From assembly GCA_037179515.1 (NCBI GenBank), contig JAXCGZ010022671.1, forward strand, positions 152,501-216,500: a stretch of 64,000 bases of DNA, written 5' to 3'. The translations under genes were made by a program, and so were the position numbers. The notes beneath the pieces were generated by a model. That model was given only the letters and a program-made list of their open reading frames with translations. It searched no databases and was not told where the DNA came from. The DNA is from Halocaridina rubra (lineage: Eukaryota; Arthropoda; Malacostraca; Decapoda; Atyidae). Shown in pieces: positions 46,345 to 58,185 of this stretch (positions are counted from its first letter, which is position 1; the number at the start of each line of letters is the position of its first letter).

Positions 46345-47336
46345 GGTGGTTTCCTAGACAGTCAATAATGAAGTACGAAAACAAGCAATCATAAAAAACA
46401 AGTCTCTGCATTAGTAAAAAATAATGGAAAACCACACAACACCATGGAGAGAAAAATAAAAATCAACTCTACAGTTCAAACTTAAATGTAACAGTGATCC
46501 CTAAACCTCACCATAAAAGTGACTCAAAATACAACCAAGTGCAACAACAGCAACATGTTGCAAAGCAGTGCATGAAACACTGGTAATACAGGATGGCAGT
46601 TGTGCCTGCTCAACAGCAATATGTGGCAGTACCTGCGGCTATGAAGAAAATGAAAGGAATGAGCAACAATGAATTTTACAGACAAACACCCAGTACCCGA
46701 GAATACAAGCAAGTAAAGTATAGCGGTCGTGCCTGTGTATGAGCGTGTATATGGCAGTGCCCACAAATAAAATCTCGTAAGTAAAATTCTGGAGTGTTGC
46801 CAAAAGGGCATAGATCCTATGCAAAATACACCAATAATAAGCTAACGGCTTACAAGGCAGTCAGACTACACATGTGTCTACCAATAATGAGAACATTTAT
46901 TTTTGAGTGACAGCTCAGGCAACATGAAGGGGTTAGCCTTGGTTCAGTAAACAACACCAAAGTTTTTCTTCCCAATCTATGAGCAGTCAATGCTTGAATA
47001 TAAAAGTCAATTATAAGCAAAAGACTTTTATATGCTTACTCCATATTCCTAAATCCCAAAGAAATAGGAATTTTCTTTTTAAAATATCATCCATTTGCTT
47101 TAAAACTCAATCTTGTCATGCAAATAAATGAAATCTTAAATAATACGTGTTTTCGTCATGCAAAATTTCTTAATTCTGTTACCACATAATCTCATGCAGA
47201 TTTTCTGAAACATTTTAACCACATGGTAAACAAGAAAAATGTTAGTTACCATAATTAATTTTGCAAATAAAAAAAAATTTCTGATCTGCAACGTCTCTAC
47301 CGATAAAACTTTCGTGCGTGGCCTTAATCCGAGCCA

Positions 47337-48003
47337 TCTGTAGGATATATTTCCATAGAAGTAACTGGTTCATGTAATATTCGAGGGCTACTGTAGTGGT
47401 GGTCCCTGACAAGCAATTATGGCAGATATGCAAGGGAGAGACAGTATTTTAGGTGCAACAAGCGGAGGCAAATAAAAAAAAACGAGAATTTTTATAGGCA
47501 AAATAGGTTACTGGCAAACAATCTGTGGAACGTTCTTTGCATTGTAGGAGACGGAACTTAATAATTCAAATAATAAAGAAGCTACTGAAATGTATCTAGA
47601 CAGGTTAATGACATATCAGCAGAATTACCAGCAAGAACAATTTTCATAGTACAAAAATTTATTAGCAAGAGCTATTTTATCATATGAGAATTGTGAAAAA
47701 AACGTATCTAATAGACTCACTGGGATTATGTCCTCATTCATGAAGAAAAGGAACATTCAGAAAACAGAAATATGGGGGAGACTTTTATATTGGAATCATG
47801 CTTTCTACACGTACAAGAATATTAAGTAAGATATATTTAAAATTAGCTATAAGCTGCAATATGAATTGCAAATAATCATGATCTGCAATAGGCAAGGAGT
47901 GAGAATTATTTACTATGAGAAAATAGAGCAGTTAATCGTTACTAATTTAACTAATGAGGCATCTACTACACCTCTGGTGACTCTGAGCGAAACACTCTGT
48001 CAC
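47337..48003 (-). repeat. LTR 3, truncated on both sides
   Basis: It matches LTR 1 from about 26857 and LTR 2 from about 38009 (TCTGTAGGATATATTTCC) to about 27537. The low side is fused to the region C leader; the high side is cut at a CR1 fragment near 48003, about 0.5 kb before the LTR end. Confidence 0.8.
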
Positions 48004-48493
48004 AATCGGTTAACAGTTCCACTCATCTACTATTCTTGCACTAAAGTACTTTCTTATGTCCGGAAAGAAATTTCTTTAAGAAGCTTCACACTATGATCTT
48101 TAATTCTAGAGCCAGCCATATCTAAATATCAATCCATATCCACTCTATCAAAACCTTGAAGAAGTTTAAAATCCGACACCATATCTCCCCTTTTTTCTTC
48201 TACCTTCTAGTGACGGTTAGTCTGATTCCCTCAAACTTTCCTCATGACAGTGATTGTGTATTTCTGGCACCAGTTTCGTGGCTTTTCTTTCAACTTTTTT
48301 CAGCTTATTTATATGCTTTCTCAAGTTCGGATTCCCAAAGGGGGCTGCATATTCAAGCTTTGGCCTCACACAAATTACATAAATATTTTAGAACATTTCC
48401 TTGTCCATGTGTCTGAAGGCTTCACTAATATTTGCTAAGAAAGTATATGGGGTCCTTTCTATGCCATTTATATGCATTTCCTAAGAAAACTCT
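48004..48493 (-). mobile_element. CR1 fragment, C-terminal RT region
   Basis: The minus strand matches CR1 10.16-10.65 kb (blocks for RPKLEYAAPF and the ..SRTRGHSLKL region). It lacks the 3' UTR and ends at the NILA(E/D) codons (48490), where LINE-C begins. No open frame remains. Confidence 0.75.
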
Positions 48494-50523
48494 GCCAATA
48501 TGTTTACAGAAAAAAATTTAATGACACTAGACATGATACAGCGGCAACATGGAAAGAGATAAGAAGCATGATGCAAAATGAAAAGACTACCTCAGAAAGT
48601 TATGAAAATATTACGGAGTTGAAAGACAAAGCGGAAAACTTTAAGAACTATTTTGCTAACGTTGGGAAGAATACATATGATAAAACACAAGAAAACATCA
48701 ACTCAGTGAAAATGAGTAATTACTTAAATGTCAATTCTTCCAATGTAAACATAAGAGAGTATTTCAAGATAAATCCTATCGATTGGGCCACCCTACTTCT
48801 TACCATAAAGAGCCTAAGAAACCCTGGCTGTTATGGTCCAGATGATATACCATTTCAGTTCATCAAAGATGCTCTACCCATGATTGTATCTTATATTCTA
48901 ACTATTATGAGCACTTCCATTATTACTAAAAAGATTCCTGACTCTGGGAAAAAATCACATGTAATACCTCTGCATAAAAATGGGGGGCAGAGAACATGTA
49001 ACAAACTATCATCCCATCTCAATGCTACCCATTTTCTCTAAAATATTAGAACAAATTGTTGCATGCCAACTTATGTCATATTTAGAGTCATATAGGCTAT
49101 TAGCTATTAACCAACATGGTTTCAGACCGAAACTCTCAACAGAATATGCACTGCTCACAGTTACGAATGGTATCTATAATAATATAGATATGAAAAAAAT
49201 CTTTGTTTTTATTATTAGACTTATCAAAAGCCTCCGACAGTGTAAACTATGAAAAACTTATAAGTAACTTTACTAACCTAAATATTGATCCGAGCTGGTT
49301 TAGAGAGTATCTATCTAATCACAAACAGTCTATACATCTTAAAAACATTATCTCTATGCCAAAAATTGCATCATTCGGTGTTCTACAGGGATCAGTACTT
49401 GGTCCTATCCTCTTCTCAATTTACGCAAATGATCTTTCATTTCTGACTGTCTAGTCGTACAATATGCAGATGACACTCAACTACTCGTTAGTGGTGATAT
49501 TAATAATCTCCCAGAGCTAACCTTAAGAGCAGAAAACACTCTGTCAAAAATTAAAACCTATATTCAAGAAATTGGGCTGTCAATTAACGAATGTAAAACA
49601 CAATGCATGTTTATTGATTCAAGGTTCCATATAGCACAAATTCCAGAAAACACAACAATTAATTTTTGTGGCAATATCATTACACCTAGCAAAGCAGTCA
49701 AAAACCTAGGAATTGACTTTGATAACTACAAGTTGTTTGATTCCCACATAGATAAAGTATGCAAAAAGGTTTCAGGAACATTTATGTTCTTTTCACGTAT
49801 AAAAGTCCTTCTGGCTAGTATAGTGGTAACACGCTGGCCTCGCATTCACGAGGTCGACAGATCGGTTCCTCTTCAGGACCTAGAGCTTAAGCAGTTTACT
49901 GGGAAGGTTACTGCTCTGGCTGGACACCACAGTGAGGAGTTTGGGTTTACACTGGCTGATGCCCACCAGAGCAGGGGCGATGCCTCTGATAGGAGGGCTA
50001 AAACCCAGCAAACATTAACAAACCTTAAAGACAATTTTGAGACTACCACTTGAATAACTGTTGTTGAATCTCTAGCCCTAAGTCACATTAATTACTGCAC
50101 AACTGTTTTGGGAGCTACCACTAAGACTCAGATGAACAGAATACAGAAGCTTATTAATTTTGCAGCTCGAGTTGCCCTGGGAGGAATAAGAAAATATGAC
50201 CACATTACACCAGCTCTCAATAAACTTGGGCGACTGCGGGCAGAAAACAAGGTCGCTTATGCTAATTATGTTTTTGTATAAAAAACTTTGGACCATCATT
50301 ATCTTAGCTGGATATTTGATTTAAAAACAGTCAGGGATATAAGAGAAACCAGCACAAGACAGAGCAGTGAGCTCTTTATTCAGAGAACAAACACAGAAGC
50401 AGGTTCAAAGATGATCACTATTAAAGGGCCAACACACTGGAACAATATTCCAGAGCATCTTAAAAATGCATCCTCCTTCGCAGCTTTCATAGGTAAACTA
50501 TATAGTTTTCTTTTGGACAAATA
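48494..50523 (+). pseudogene. LINE-C copy 1 reverse transcriptase
   Basis: Frames at 48472-49041, 48980-49252, 49203-49454 and 49607-50053 give GPDDIPFQFIKDALP, HVIPLHKNGG, NQHGFRPKLSTEYALLTVTN, LDLSKASDSVNYEKLI (catalytic Asp; AYD as ASD), GVLQGSVLGPILFSIYANDL and, at about 49460, YADD. KAVKNLGIDFDNY follows. The C-terminal part resumes after the SINE to LKNASSFAAFIGKLYSFLLD and a TAG at 50522-50524. There are frameshifts at an A7 run (49192) and several other places. Confidence 0.8.
49805..50026 (+). mobile_element. tRNA-derived SINE in LINE-C
   Basis: About 222 bp absent from LINE-C copy 2 (CACGTATAAAAGACAATTTT there). The 5' 70 bp is tRNA-like: CTTCTGGCTAGTATAGTGG matches a Pol III A box (TAGTATAGTGG as in tRNA-Asp/Glu-type genes), with an anticodon-like stem CCTCG/CGAGG and a weak B box around CGGTTCCTCTTC. 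The body then ends CAGCAAACATTAACAAACC. The flanking A-run (AAAA / AAA) is the only target duplication visible. Confidence 0.75.
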
Positions 50524-50904
50524 GTTGCTGCTCACACATAAACTAAACTTAATGATTTAATGCAATTTCCCTAAACACTAACCTCTCTATATGTAAACTA
50601 ATATCGACTTCTCTGTTCTCTAAGTTAAGAACTAGTTATTCTCATTGTAAGGAAAGCAAATATGGTGATGATGCCGATAATAACGATACTGTATCGAGTG
50701 TTATTATTACTACTTTATTGTTAACATTCTTAATATCTTACTTATTAGTTTAATTACATGTCTACTTATAAGTTACTTTTAATCTTAGGAGAATAACCAT
50801 TGTACATAAATGGAAATAAATGTTTGCTTGTTTACTTGCTGCTTATTCTCAATACCTTACATATGTATATATGTATGTATGTATGTATGAATGTAAGTAC
50901 CTAA
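50524..50904. other. LINE-C 3' UTR and short (ATGT)n repeat
   Basis: The 3' UTR of LINE-C runs to about 50838, followed by TATGTATATATGTATGTATGTATG at 50863-50890, which abuts the CR1 3' end. CR1 copies at 16.4 kb are also bordered by GTATGTATG on this side, so the repeat may belong to the CR1 tail. Confidence 0.55.
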
Positions 50905-51445
50905 TTATAATTATGCAATTGTGCTTACGAGAAAGAGCCCCAAATTAGTAACTTCCCATCTCCTGGTCGGTTCCATTTTGTACTAAGTGATACTTATCAT
51001 ACTTGTCCTTAAAACTATGGATTAGGTCAGCATAAACTACTTTCTTGCTTAGCGAATTCTAATCATCAGCTACTCTTACACTGAAAAAGTACTTCCTTAC
51101 ATCCTGCAAAGAAGTTTTCTTACAAAGCTTCAAATAATGACGTCTAGTTCTAGTGCCAGCCATATCGAAATATCGATCCCAACCACTCTGTCATAACCAT
51201 GAAGGAATTTAAAAACCGTCACATATCCCCCTCATTCTTCTAGCTTCAAGTGATGGTAAATCTAATTTTCAGCCTCTCCTCATAACTGAGATTGCGTATT
51301 TCTGACACCAATTTTGTGGTATGTCTGAAGTTTTTCCCAGCTTAACTACGTGTTTTTTCAAGTGTTGATTCCAAAAGGGGGCTGCATATTCAAGCTTTGG
51401 CCTCACATAGGTTACATAAATATCTCTGAACATTTCTTTGTCCAT

Positions 51446-52723
51446 TTTTTTCTTTTTTTATGAGTGTGACACCGGGACAGGCAGAAACTCCCCTCATCAA
51501 TAAAAGTCCGGCGAGAAAATACCAAGACAAAGGAAAAGAAAAAGGTTAAGGACAAGGTAGAGATGAGGTAATGTCGCACAAAGGAAAACGACAGACGGAA
51601 AAAAAACAGTCAGAGTACAGAGGACCCCAGAGCTATAAAGGACTAGGCTCTGAGATGACGATAGATCTGCTTTTTGAAGGATGAAAGGTCATAAGAATTA
51701 GGAAAGACAGAAGGAGGAAGAGAGTTCCAGAGTCTGGAGGTAGGTGGGAAGAAGCAGTCGCTGCACCGACCAATTCGCGAGCTACAAATATCCACACAGT
51801 AACTGTGAGCTGAGGCCGCTTGGTGAGTGTTACGCAGCCTCGGCAGTGGGGGAGGGATGCAACTCGCCAACTCATCAGATCAGTAGTAGCGATAGAAAAG
51901 CGAAAGGGAAGATACCTTACTGCGAAGAAAGAAAGAATCCAGATTAGAAGTAAAAGAAAGATCATTAATGAGTCTGACTGCCTTAGATTCAACCCTATCA
52001 GGAAGATAAATAAAGGAAGAAGCACCCCAGATATGTGAGCAGTATTCTAAGCAGGGACGGATAAGACCTTTATAAATTTTAAGTAACTGCAAAGCGGAAA
52101 AGTAATGACAAAAACGAAACAAAAGCCCCAATTTTTTGCATGAAGATTTATAAATTAGGATTATGTGATTCCTCCAAGACAAGTTAGAGGCTATATGGAT
52201 TTCTAATATGTTGATAGAGTTAAGAAGGTAAATTTCATTAGTTTCGAAGACAATAGGGTTATCGGGAGGCGAAGGAGATAAAGAGATAGCCAGAAACTGT
52301 GTCTTGGAGGCAAAGAATTTAATTAAATTTTGAGTGCCCCACTCAGATACTCTCTGCAAATTGGATTTAAGAGTAGAAGAAAGAGTGATACAAGATTGAT
52401 TGCAAGTAACAAATAAAGGTGTGAAGGTTGTGAAGAAAAGGCAGAGGAAAAGTGAAGGGTAGAATCATCAGCAAAGGCATCAAGAAGAGAGGAAGATGGA
52501 GATTGTAGAAGATCATTGATGAAGAGAAGGAACAGAGTAGGTGAAAGAACAAAGCCCCGTGGAACACCACTGGTAACAGAGAAAGGGCTAGATGTCGCAC
52601 CATCAACAACTGCAGATATAAATCGGTCAGTAAGAAAACTGAAAATCAGAGAACAGAAAGAAGGGGTAAAGCCATAGTCATGGAGTTTGGCCAACAGAGC
52701 CTTGTGCCAAACTCTGTCAAAAG
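51446..52723 (-). mobile_element. LINE-B copy 3, inserted in CR1
   Basis: It splits CR1 between TTTGTCCAT and GCCTGAAGGCTACC (native TTCCTTGTCCATGTGCCTGAAGG at 10.55 kb). The 3' end is T/A-rich (ATTTTTTTCTTTTTTTATGAG). The 5' truncation is within the RT first-Asp block (SKAFDRVW). Contains GVPRGFVLSPTLFLLFINDL, DAFADDSTLHFS and LLKIYKGLIRPCLEYCSHIW; frameshifted. Confidence 0.85.
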
Positions 52724-53830
52724 CCTGAAGGCTACCCTTACATATGCTATGAAAGCACATGTTGCCCTTACTCTGCCATTTACATGCAGTTTTGGAGACA
52801 AATCGGCCAAAATGTCTACTCCTAGATATCTCTCATTCTCTATCTCTTGAAGCTTTGCTCCTGCCATTGAGTAGTCAAGCTTTGGCCTTCTTGTGCTTGT
52901 ACCCATTCTCATTATCTTACAATTAGAAGCATTGAATTTCAATAGCTACTTTAATGACCACTCATTCAGACTATTTAGGTGTTCATGGAGTTCTCTACCA
53001 TTCTTCTTCTCTCTTACTTTCTTCACAATCATTGCATCATCTGCAAACTATTACTGAATTAATTTATAGACTCTGGTAGGCCATTTCCATATACGTAACA
53101 AAAATGACTATAAAACTGAACCCTGTGGAACTCCACTACTAACTCTTCTCCATTTAAACACTGAGTGTTTTACTCTAACCCTCTGTTCCCTTCCTTCTAA
53201 GTAAATTTTTTTCCATTCTAAGACATTTCCACCTATTCTCACCATTGCTTGAGCTTCTTAATAAGTGTCCCGAGTGGGACCGTATCAAATGCCTTCTGGA
53301 ATTTTAGGAATATGCAATCTGCCCAGTGCTCTCTTTCCTGTAAGAATCGGCTTACCTCATCATAAAATTCTAATAAGTTTGCTGCTGTTGATCCACCTTC
53401 TCTGAAGCATTGTTGTCTCACTGACAAAAAGTTGAAGGATGCCAAGTGAAGAGAAATATGTTTTCTTAGAAGTTTCACCATAAGTTTACATACTATGCTG
53501 GTCAAGGAAACTGGTCTATAGTTTAGAGCTGTATCATTCCTTCCCATTTTGAAGATAGGTACCACGTTCACTTTTCTCCAGCATCTTGGAATCTCCCCCG
53601 ATTCCAGTGATTTTTCAATTATGATACTTAGTGCCACTGATTTTGATTTAGTACATTTCTTAAGCGCATAAGGGGCTATATCATCAGGACCTGTAGCTTT
53701 ATGGGCATCTAACTCCATCAGCGCTTTGCATGCCTCTGTTGCTGAAATGATGAGGTTCTCTAAAACAGGCAAATGAGCTCCTATCTCTGAATCTGAGGGG
53801 GTGGGGTATTTTCTGCTGTAAATACTGACT
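52646..53830 (-). pseudogene. Long CR1: reverse transcriptase N-terminal and palm parts
   Basis: Frame 53239-53772 shows ALMELDAHKATGPDDIAPYA, LNYRPVSLTSIVCKLMVKLL, SVRQQCFREGGSTAANLLEF and CIFLKFQKAFDTVPLG (first catalytic Asp changed to Lys, LKFQ for LDFQ). The PQGS and FADD region (53000-53230) is shifted and damaged. Frame 52646-52942 begins MKFNASNCKIMRMGTSTRRP and continues ERYLGVDILADLSPKLHVNG into LINE-B. Confidence 0.8.
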
Positions 53831-54269
53831 GAAACGCCTTTTTCAATTCTTCGAAGACCTCTCCATCCATCTCAGTGATGTTTTCAACCTGGTGGTATCC
53901 CTTTCATTGTCTCTCTTTGCTCCTCTTGTTTCACTTGGGAATTAATTTCTTGCTCTTTTATAAAATCTGCAAGGCAGTTATGCATTTTCTCCTGCGATAC
54001 CTTTTCCAGCATTTGTCTTTTCACTCCTTAGCTCTCTTATACTCGTTATTGAACCATTTCTCTCTGGCATTCATAACTATTATTTTGGTGGAAGGTATGC
54101 AGCGATTTACTATCTTCCCATATTCCTCAGAAAAGATGTCATACATTTCTTGTACAGATTAGTTGTTAAATAAGGTCCTCCAGTCAATAACTGCAAAAGG
54201 TTCATTAATTTTGATGTAATCTCTTTTTGAATTGTTCCTCCTTGTGTCCTCAGTGCCTCTACATTCAGG

Positions 54270-54975
54270 GAAAGCATTTTTTATGATAATTCAATTAACA
54301 ACACACATTGGTCACTTTTTCCAAGTGGTGGATTATTCTCAATTTATTTAATATCCAACACATTATCTGTGATTACTAGATCAAGCAGCAATGGTTCATC
54401 CCCACTCCTAGCCCTCGTTGGTTCCAGTACATGTTGACATAGGAAATTTCCTTGTACGCAATCTAGGAATCTTGCCCCAAATTAGTCCTTCCCACTTTGT
54501 GGGTCAAGCTTTATTCATTCTATCTCTCTATGATTAAAATCTCCCATAATCAAAATCCTACATTTTCTCTCCCATGCAATGTTATCAACGAAGTCTACGA
54601 CTTCAATAGTACCTATATGACTTTCCTCATAAACTTCTCACCAAGGTTGGTTCCTTGGTGGGTTATATAGAACCGTTATTATAATACTCTCTGACCCAGT
54701 ATTTATGTGAGTAACATGAAATTCTTTGAAATCACTTTCTATGGCAAAATTTATTTCTTTTATCTGAAATCTTTCACTTTTAAGCAGTGCTATCCCTCCA
54801 TCATTCCTCTCATATCTCTCAACACGTAATACTCTGAAGCCCTTAGGAAAAACTGTGACACTGTTTATGTCCTCACTTAAATTAGTCTGTAACTGCTACT
54901 ATATCTGCCTTATTGTTGCGAATCCTATCCTTTAATTCTATTGCCTTACCAGCTACCCCATCAGCATTTGTATAC
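54270..54975 (-). pseudogene. Long CR1: endonuclease
   Basis: Short minus-strand frames give VYTNADGVAGKAIELKDRIR and NKADIVAVT (N-terminal EN motif), RYERNDGGIALLLKSERFQI, VLYNPPRNQPW, RILIMGDFNHREIEWI (catalytic GDFN) and LLLDLVITDNVLDI (C-terminal EN). This is an apurinic/apyrimidinic-type LINE endonuclease, which nicks target DNA. Several frameshifts and stops. Confidence 0.65.
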
Positions 54976-54984
54976 AGTCACCTT

Positions 54985-56050
54985 AATGAGGCCCCATCCT
55001 CTAATCTTCTATCATTATATTCTTTTTTCTACCTTTGTCTGAAAGAACTCTGAAACAAATTTTATTCTTCCCTTCTTCATTTCTTCCCTCATTTAAACTT
55101 GTAGCCTCTAGCAACAAGTTTTTTTTTATCCTTTCCATTTCTTCCTGTGTTCTATATGGTCTAATGAACACGGTTTTGAATTCTTGAAGGTCTTTTAGTT
55201 TTATTCATCAATATTTCTTTATATGTGTCCCCTCTCTAAAAGGTTACTTTCATTGCTCTTTCCTTTCCCTCCCTAGAATGTGTACCAAGTTGGTGATTGC
55301 TTACAATATCCTCTGGACCATACACTACTTCAAGCTTCCTTATCAGGTCTAAAACCCTATCTCCATTTTGTTCAAGTCTCCCCTGCCATGTTGATTCCTA
55401 GGATTCACTTATGTCTGAGATTACCACTGTCTTCTCTTTATCAAGTGCCTATTTAATCAGTGGATTAGCCCATTCCATCACAACATCTTTAATTTTTTCT
55501 ATTATTGCTCCTTATTGTCAATTGTCTGTACGTTTTCTAGTACCACCACCCTCACAACCTTTTTTACTGCCCCATTCCCCTTTATTACATCTGAAAGGAA
55601 GTTTTTATGGTAACATGTTCTGTATTCAACTAATGAATCTCTTTTCTAAGCTGTTCGATGTTTTCCTTTATCTGGCTTCTCCAAGCTGCAATCTCGTCTC
55701 TCTCAGAAGAGGGCTGTGATCTAACATTTATTTCATTCAGGTTGTCATTCAACTGTTTGTTGATATATTTTGTTTAGAAATTCTGGCTTCTTGCTTACTC
55801 TTTTCTCCTTCCAGCTCCTTTATTTACTTTTCCACTTCTCTTCTCTCTTGCCCTTGTGCCTTATTTGCTTCCTCCAAAGATATTATTACCTCTTTAAGCG
55901 TGTTATTCTCTTTCATTTCCATATACATATTCTGAATTATATCATCCAGGTTTATTACAAGTGTCTTAAGGTCCTTGACTTTTTGCTTCAGACTTCTAAG
56001 AGCCACTCCTCCCCCTACAACCCCCAAAGATCCTCTACCACCCCTCTCCC
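54985..56050 (-). pseudogene. Long CR1: ORF1
   Basis: 55824-56027 starts MGVVGGGVALRSLKQKVKDL and continues as a heptad-rich coiled coil (EEANKAQGQERREVEK). Further along, LEVVYGPEDIVSNHQLGTHS and LQEFKTVFIRPYRTQEEMER precede the endonuclease. Such ORF1 proteins oligomerise and bind RNA. Frames are broken several times; the true start is not certain. Confidence 0.6.
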
Positions 56051-56060
56051 AACCATCGGA

Positions 56061-56738
56061 TCGGGGTTAGGGACAGTGATGGTTTGATTTTGATGTTTTC
56101 CTTTCACAGAATATAGAGAGAAAAAAAGAGAAAAAGTGTCTATTTTAGCTTCACATATAATTTTTATATCTTCATTTGAATGTAGAGGGTAGATTGAGAG
56201 ACAGCTTTGGACCCGTTACAAATTTATTAATATTAACTAGAACACAATTTAAAAACCCTGCAACCAAAAAATTAAACTATTAGCATTTTGGTGGCAGAAA
56301 AATAAAATTTGTTAAGTTTACAAAGTTGAAAATATAACTTGACAATACAATGCAATAAAAGGAAAAAGGTAATTTATTTACATATTATACCTAATATTCG
56401 TCACTATTCAGGCACAATATCTTACTCATATAAAATTTATTTACTCTCCCTATTTGGGGTTTTTATAATTTTATTAATATTATTATTAATATTTCTTGGT
56501 CCTAAACATTGTTTTATCTTCTCTGTCTATTGACCATGCTGCACGACATCTTATTGAAGAATAAAATGGCGGGTTTACTCATCAATACATAAACAAAAAA
56601 CAGCTGAGACAAAAGAAAACTACACACTTCGTTACAAAGAAAACGTATATCGTACATGGGAAACATATATGAAATATATATTCTCTACAATAGTTACCTC
56701 CCAAAAGAGTAGAGCTAATAATATAAATAATCGTTTCT
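56061..56738 (-). other. Possible Gypsy-D 3' LTR region
   Basis: Below the polypurine-like stretch at about 56700 the DNA is AT-rich, without a supported gene. Its LTR status is inferred only from position after the integrase C-terminus and PPT-like sequence; the partner LTR is not visible. Confidence 0.35.
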
Positions 56739-58084
56739 TCACTTAAATCTTGCTTTTCTACCTGAGGATGATGTTGCAACTTTAGGAGGAACTATGTTCT
56801 GAGGATCAGTATTGACATAGCCTTGTTTATCACTATTATTGTTAACATCATCATCAAAATCCCTCTGTGTATGACTATGTTCTAGGGGTTCAACAGTAGT
56901 TTGTTCAGGCATTGCATTAGGCTCAATTACTGGTTTCAAGAGATCAATAGAAACACAACTATGTATATCATCAGACAGTAGTATAAGAAAATATGTAGGC
57001 ATGCACTTAATACCCTTATATGGTCCTGAGTTTGGGGCATCCAAAGATTTCCTGACAATCAACTCATAACCAAACTTTATCACAGGTATCTAATTCTATA
57101 GAAATAAAAGTCTTTGGAAAACTATGGCACCTACCACTAGCTAAGTTACTTACATCTAATTTGGACATTTCTCTGGCTAAGTATTTAACAGATGAGTTTG
57201 TTTAATCACTAGTATTAGTACTGCTTGTGTCTACCATCAGTTTTGGTAATAAAAGTGAGGTTCCAGTAACAGCACTGAATGGGGAAAATCCATTTTCATT
57301 AGGAGTATTGCGAATACCAAGAAGTATAATAGGTAGGGATTATAACCAATTTTCTTTTCTAACCATGAATGCAGATTTAATAGTTCTGTGAGTGCGCTCT
57401 ATCATTCCATTAGATTAGGGATGATAAGTGGTTGTTCTTAACCAATGGAATCCTACAACTGATGAGAGTTCTTGAAACATTTCACTCTCAAACTGAGAAC
57501 AGTGATCAGTAATAACATGGATGGGAACTCCAAACCGTGATATCCATGCCTTTATGAAAGCTTGCACTACAGACTGTGCAGAGATAATTGCTAATGGTTG
57601 TAGTTTTATCCAATGAGTAGCTCGATCAATGCATGTCAATAAATATTTATATGGACTAATATATGGGTCTGAAGGATTTTGAACTGCGGGAAGAGGACCT
57701 ACGATATCCTGATGTACTGTTTGAAAACGTGATGAGGGTAAGACTTATAGCACTTTTAGTATGACTGTGAATCTTGGGCTGTTGACATGACAAGCACTCT
57801 CTACACCATTTTCTGATGGATCAGTCCTTGTCAGGCCATATAGATTTTACCAATTTCAGGGTTGACTTTATACTGGGGTGCGATAAGCTATGTAGGTTAT
57901 TAAAAATTGACATACATAGGGATTCTGGTATAAAACGTCTAGGGAATGGTGTAGATGTGACACACAACACCTTCTTTTCTTCATTCAGTAATCGTAAAGG
58001 TCTTAGCATATCAGAGTATGCCTGGGTCTCTTCATCTAGAAACTCAGCATCCGCAATATCAGGTAAATCACAAACATCTAACAT
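56739..58084 (-). pseudogene. Gypsy-D integrase
   Basis: The N-terminal region (57821-58084) has FNNLHSLSHPSIKSTLKLVK, with the HHCC histidines (H-x4-H), and SIWPDKD, followed by a Cys pair near 57790-57810. The catalytic core (57415-57639) starts MTCIDRATHWIKLQPLAI (first Asp) and has VPIHVITDHCSQFESEMFQE (second Asp, TDHCSQF); the Glu region follows after LRTTTYHP, where a stop lies. The C-terminal part (56739-57083) ends at KARFK and TAA, with NSGPYKGIK resembling the GPYxV motif. Confidence 0.8.
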
Positions 58085-58185
58085 AACTGCGTTAGCAGGT
58101 CGTGAAGGCAGTCATCCACAATGTTGTGTGAATCTCTTATATAAATAACATTGGCAAGATATTCTGTTAAGATAGATAAATGCCT

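Larger units (their letters stand above)
39130..47336 (-). mobile_element. Gmr1-like Ty3/Gypsy element, internal region C
   Basis: It has the same order as region B: gag start (46344), protease (45940-45690), then, after a nested Gypsy-C (42282-45665), integrase (42288-41350), RT (41048-39853) and RNase H (39843-39339). Gag lost about 0.9 kb between its N-terminus and the protease, and the integrase catalytic core is deleted. The leader is fused at CCGAGCCA to the middle of LTR 3, deleting the PBS and about 1.5 kb of LTR. Confidence 0.85.
48494..50838 (+). mobile_element. LINE-C copy 1, 5' truncated
   Basis: It starts at AATTTAATGACACTAGACATG, equal to 62584 in copy 2, so the endonuclease and ORF1 are absent. 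RT and the 3' UTR are present, to about 50838. The 3' end GGAAATAAATGTTTGCTTGTTTAC has an AATAAA-type signal. A tRNA-derived SINE is inserted at 49805-50026. Confidence 0.85.
50905..56060 (-). mobile_element. Long CR1 copy (ORF1, endonuclease, RT), interrupted by LINE-B
   Basis: The minus-strand order is ORF1 (about 56050-54985), endonuclease (about 54975-54270), RT (about 53830-52724) and, after the LINE-B insertion, the RT C-terminus (51445-51010) and 3' UTR (50905-51010). Without LINE-B it is about 3.9 kb, the most complete CR1 in the window. It is decayed throughout. Confidence 0.8.

Noticed and set aside
49805..49880. A functional tRNA gene
   Set aside because: The A box is good but the B box is degenerate, the acceptor stem does not pair, and the segment continues into a SINE body inserted in a LINE.
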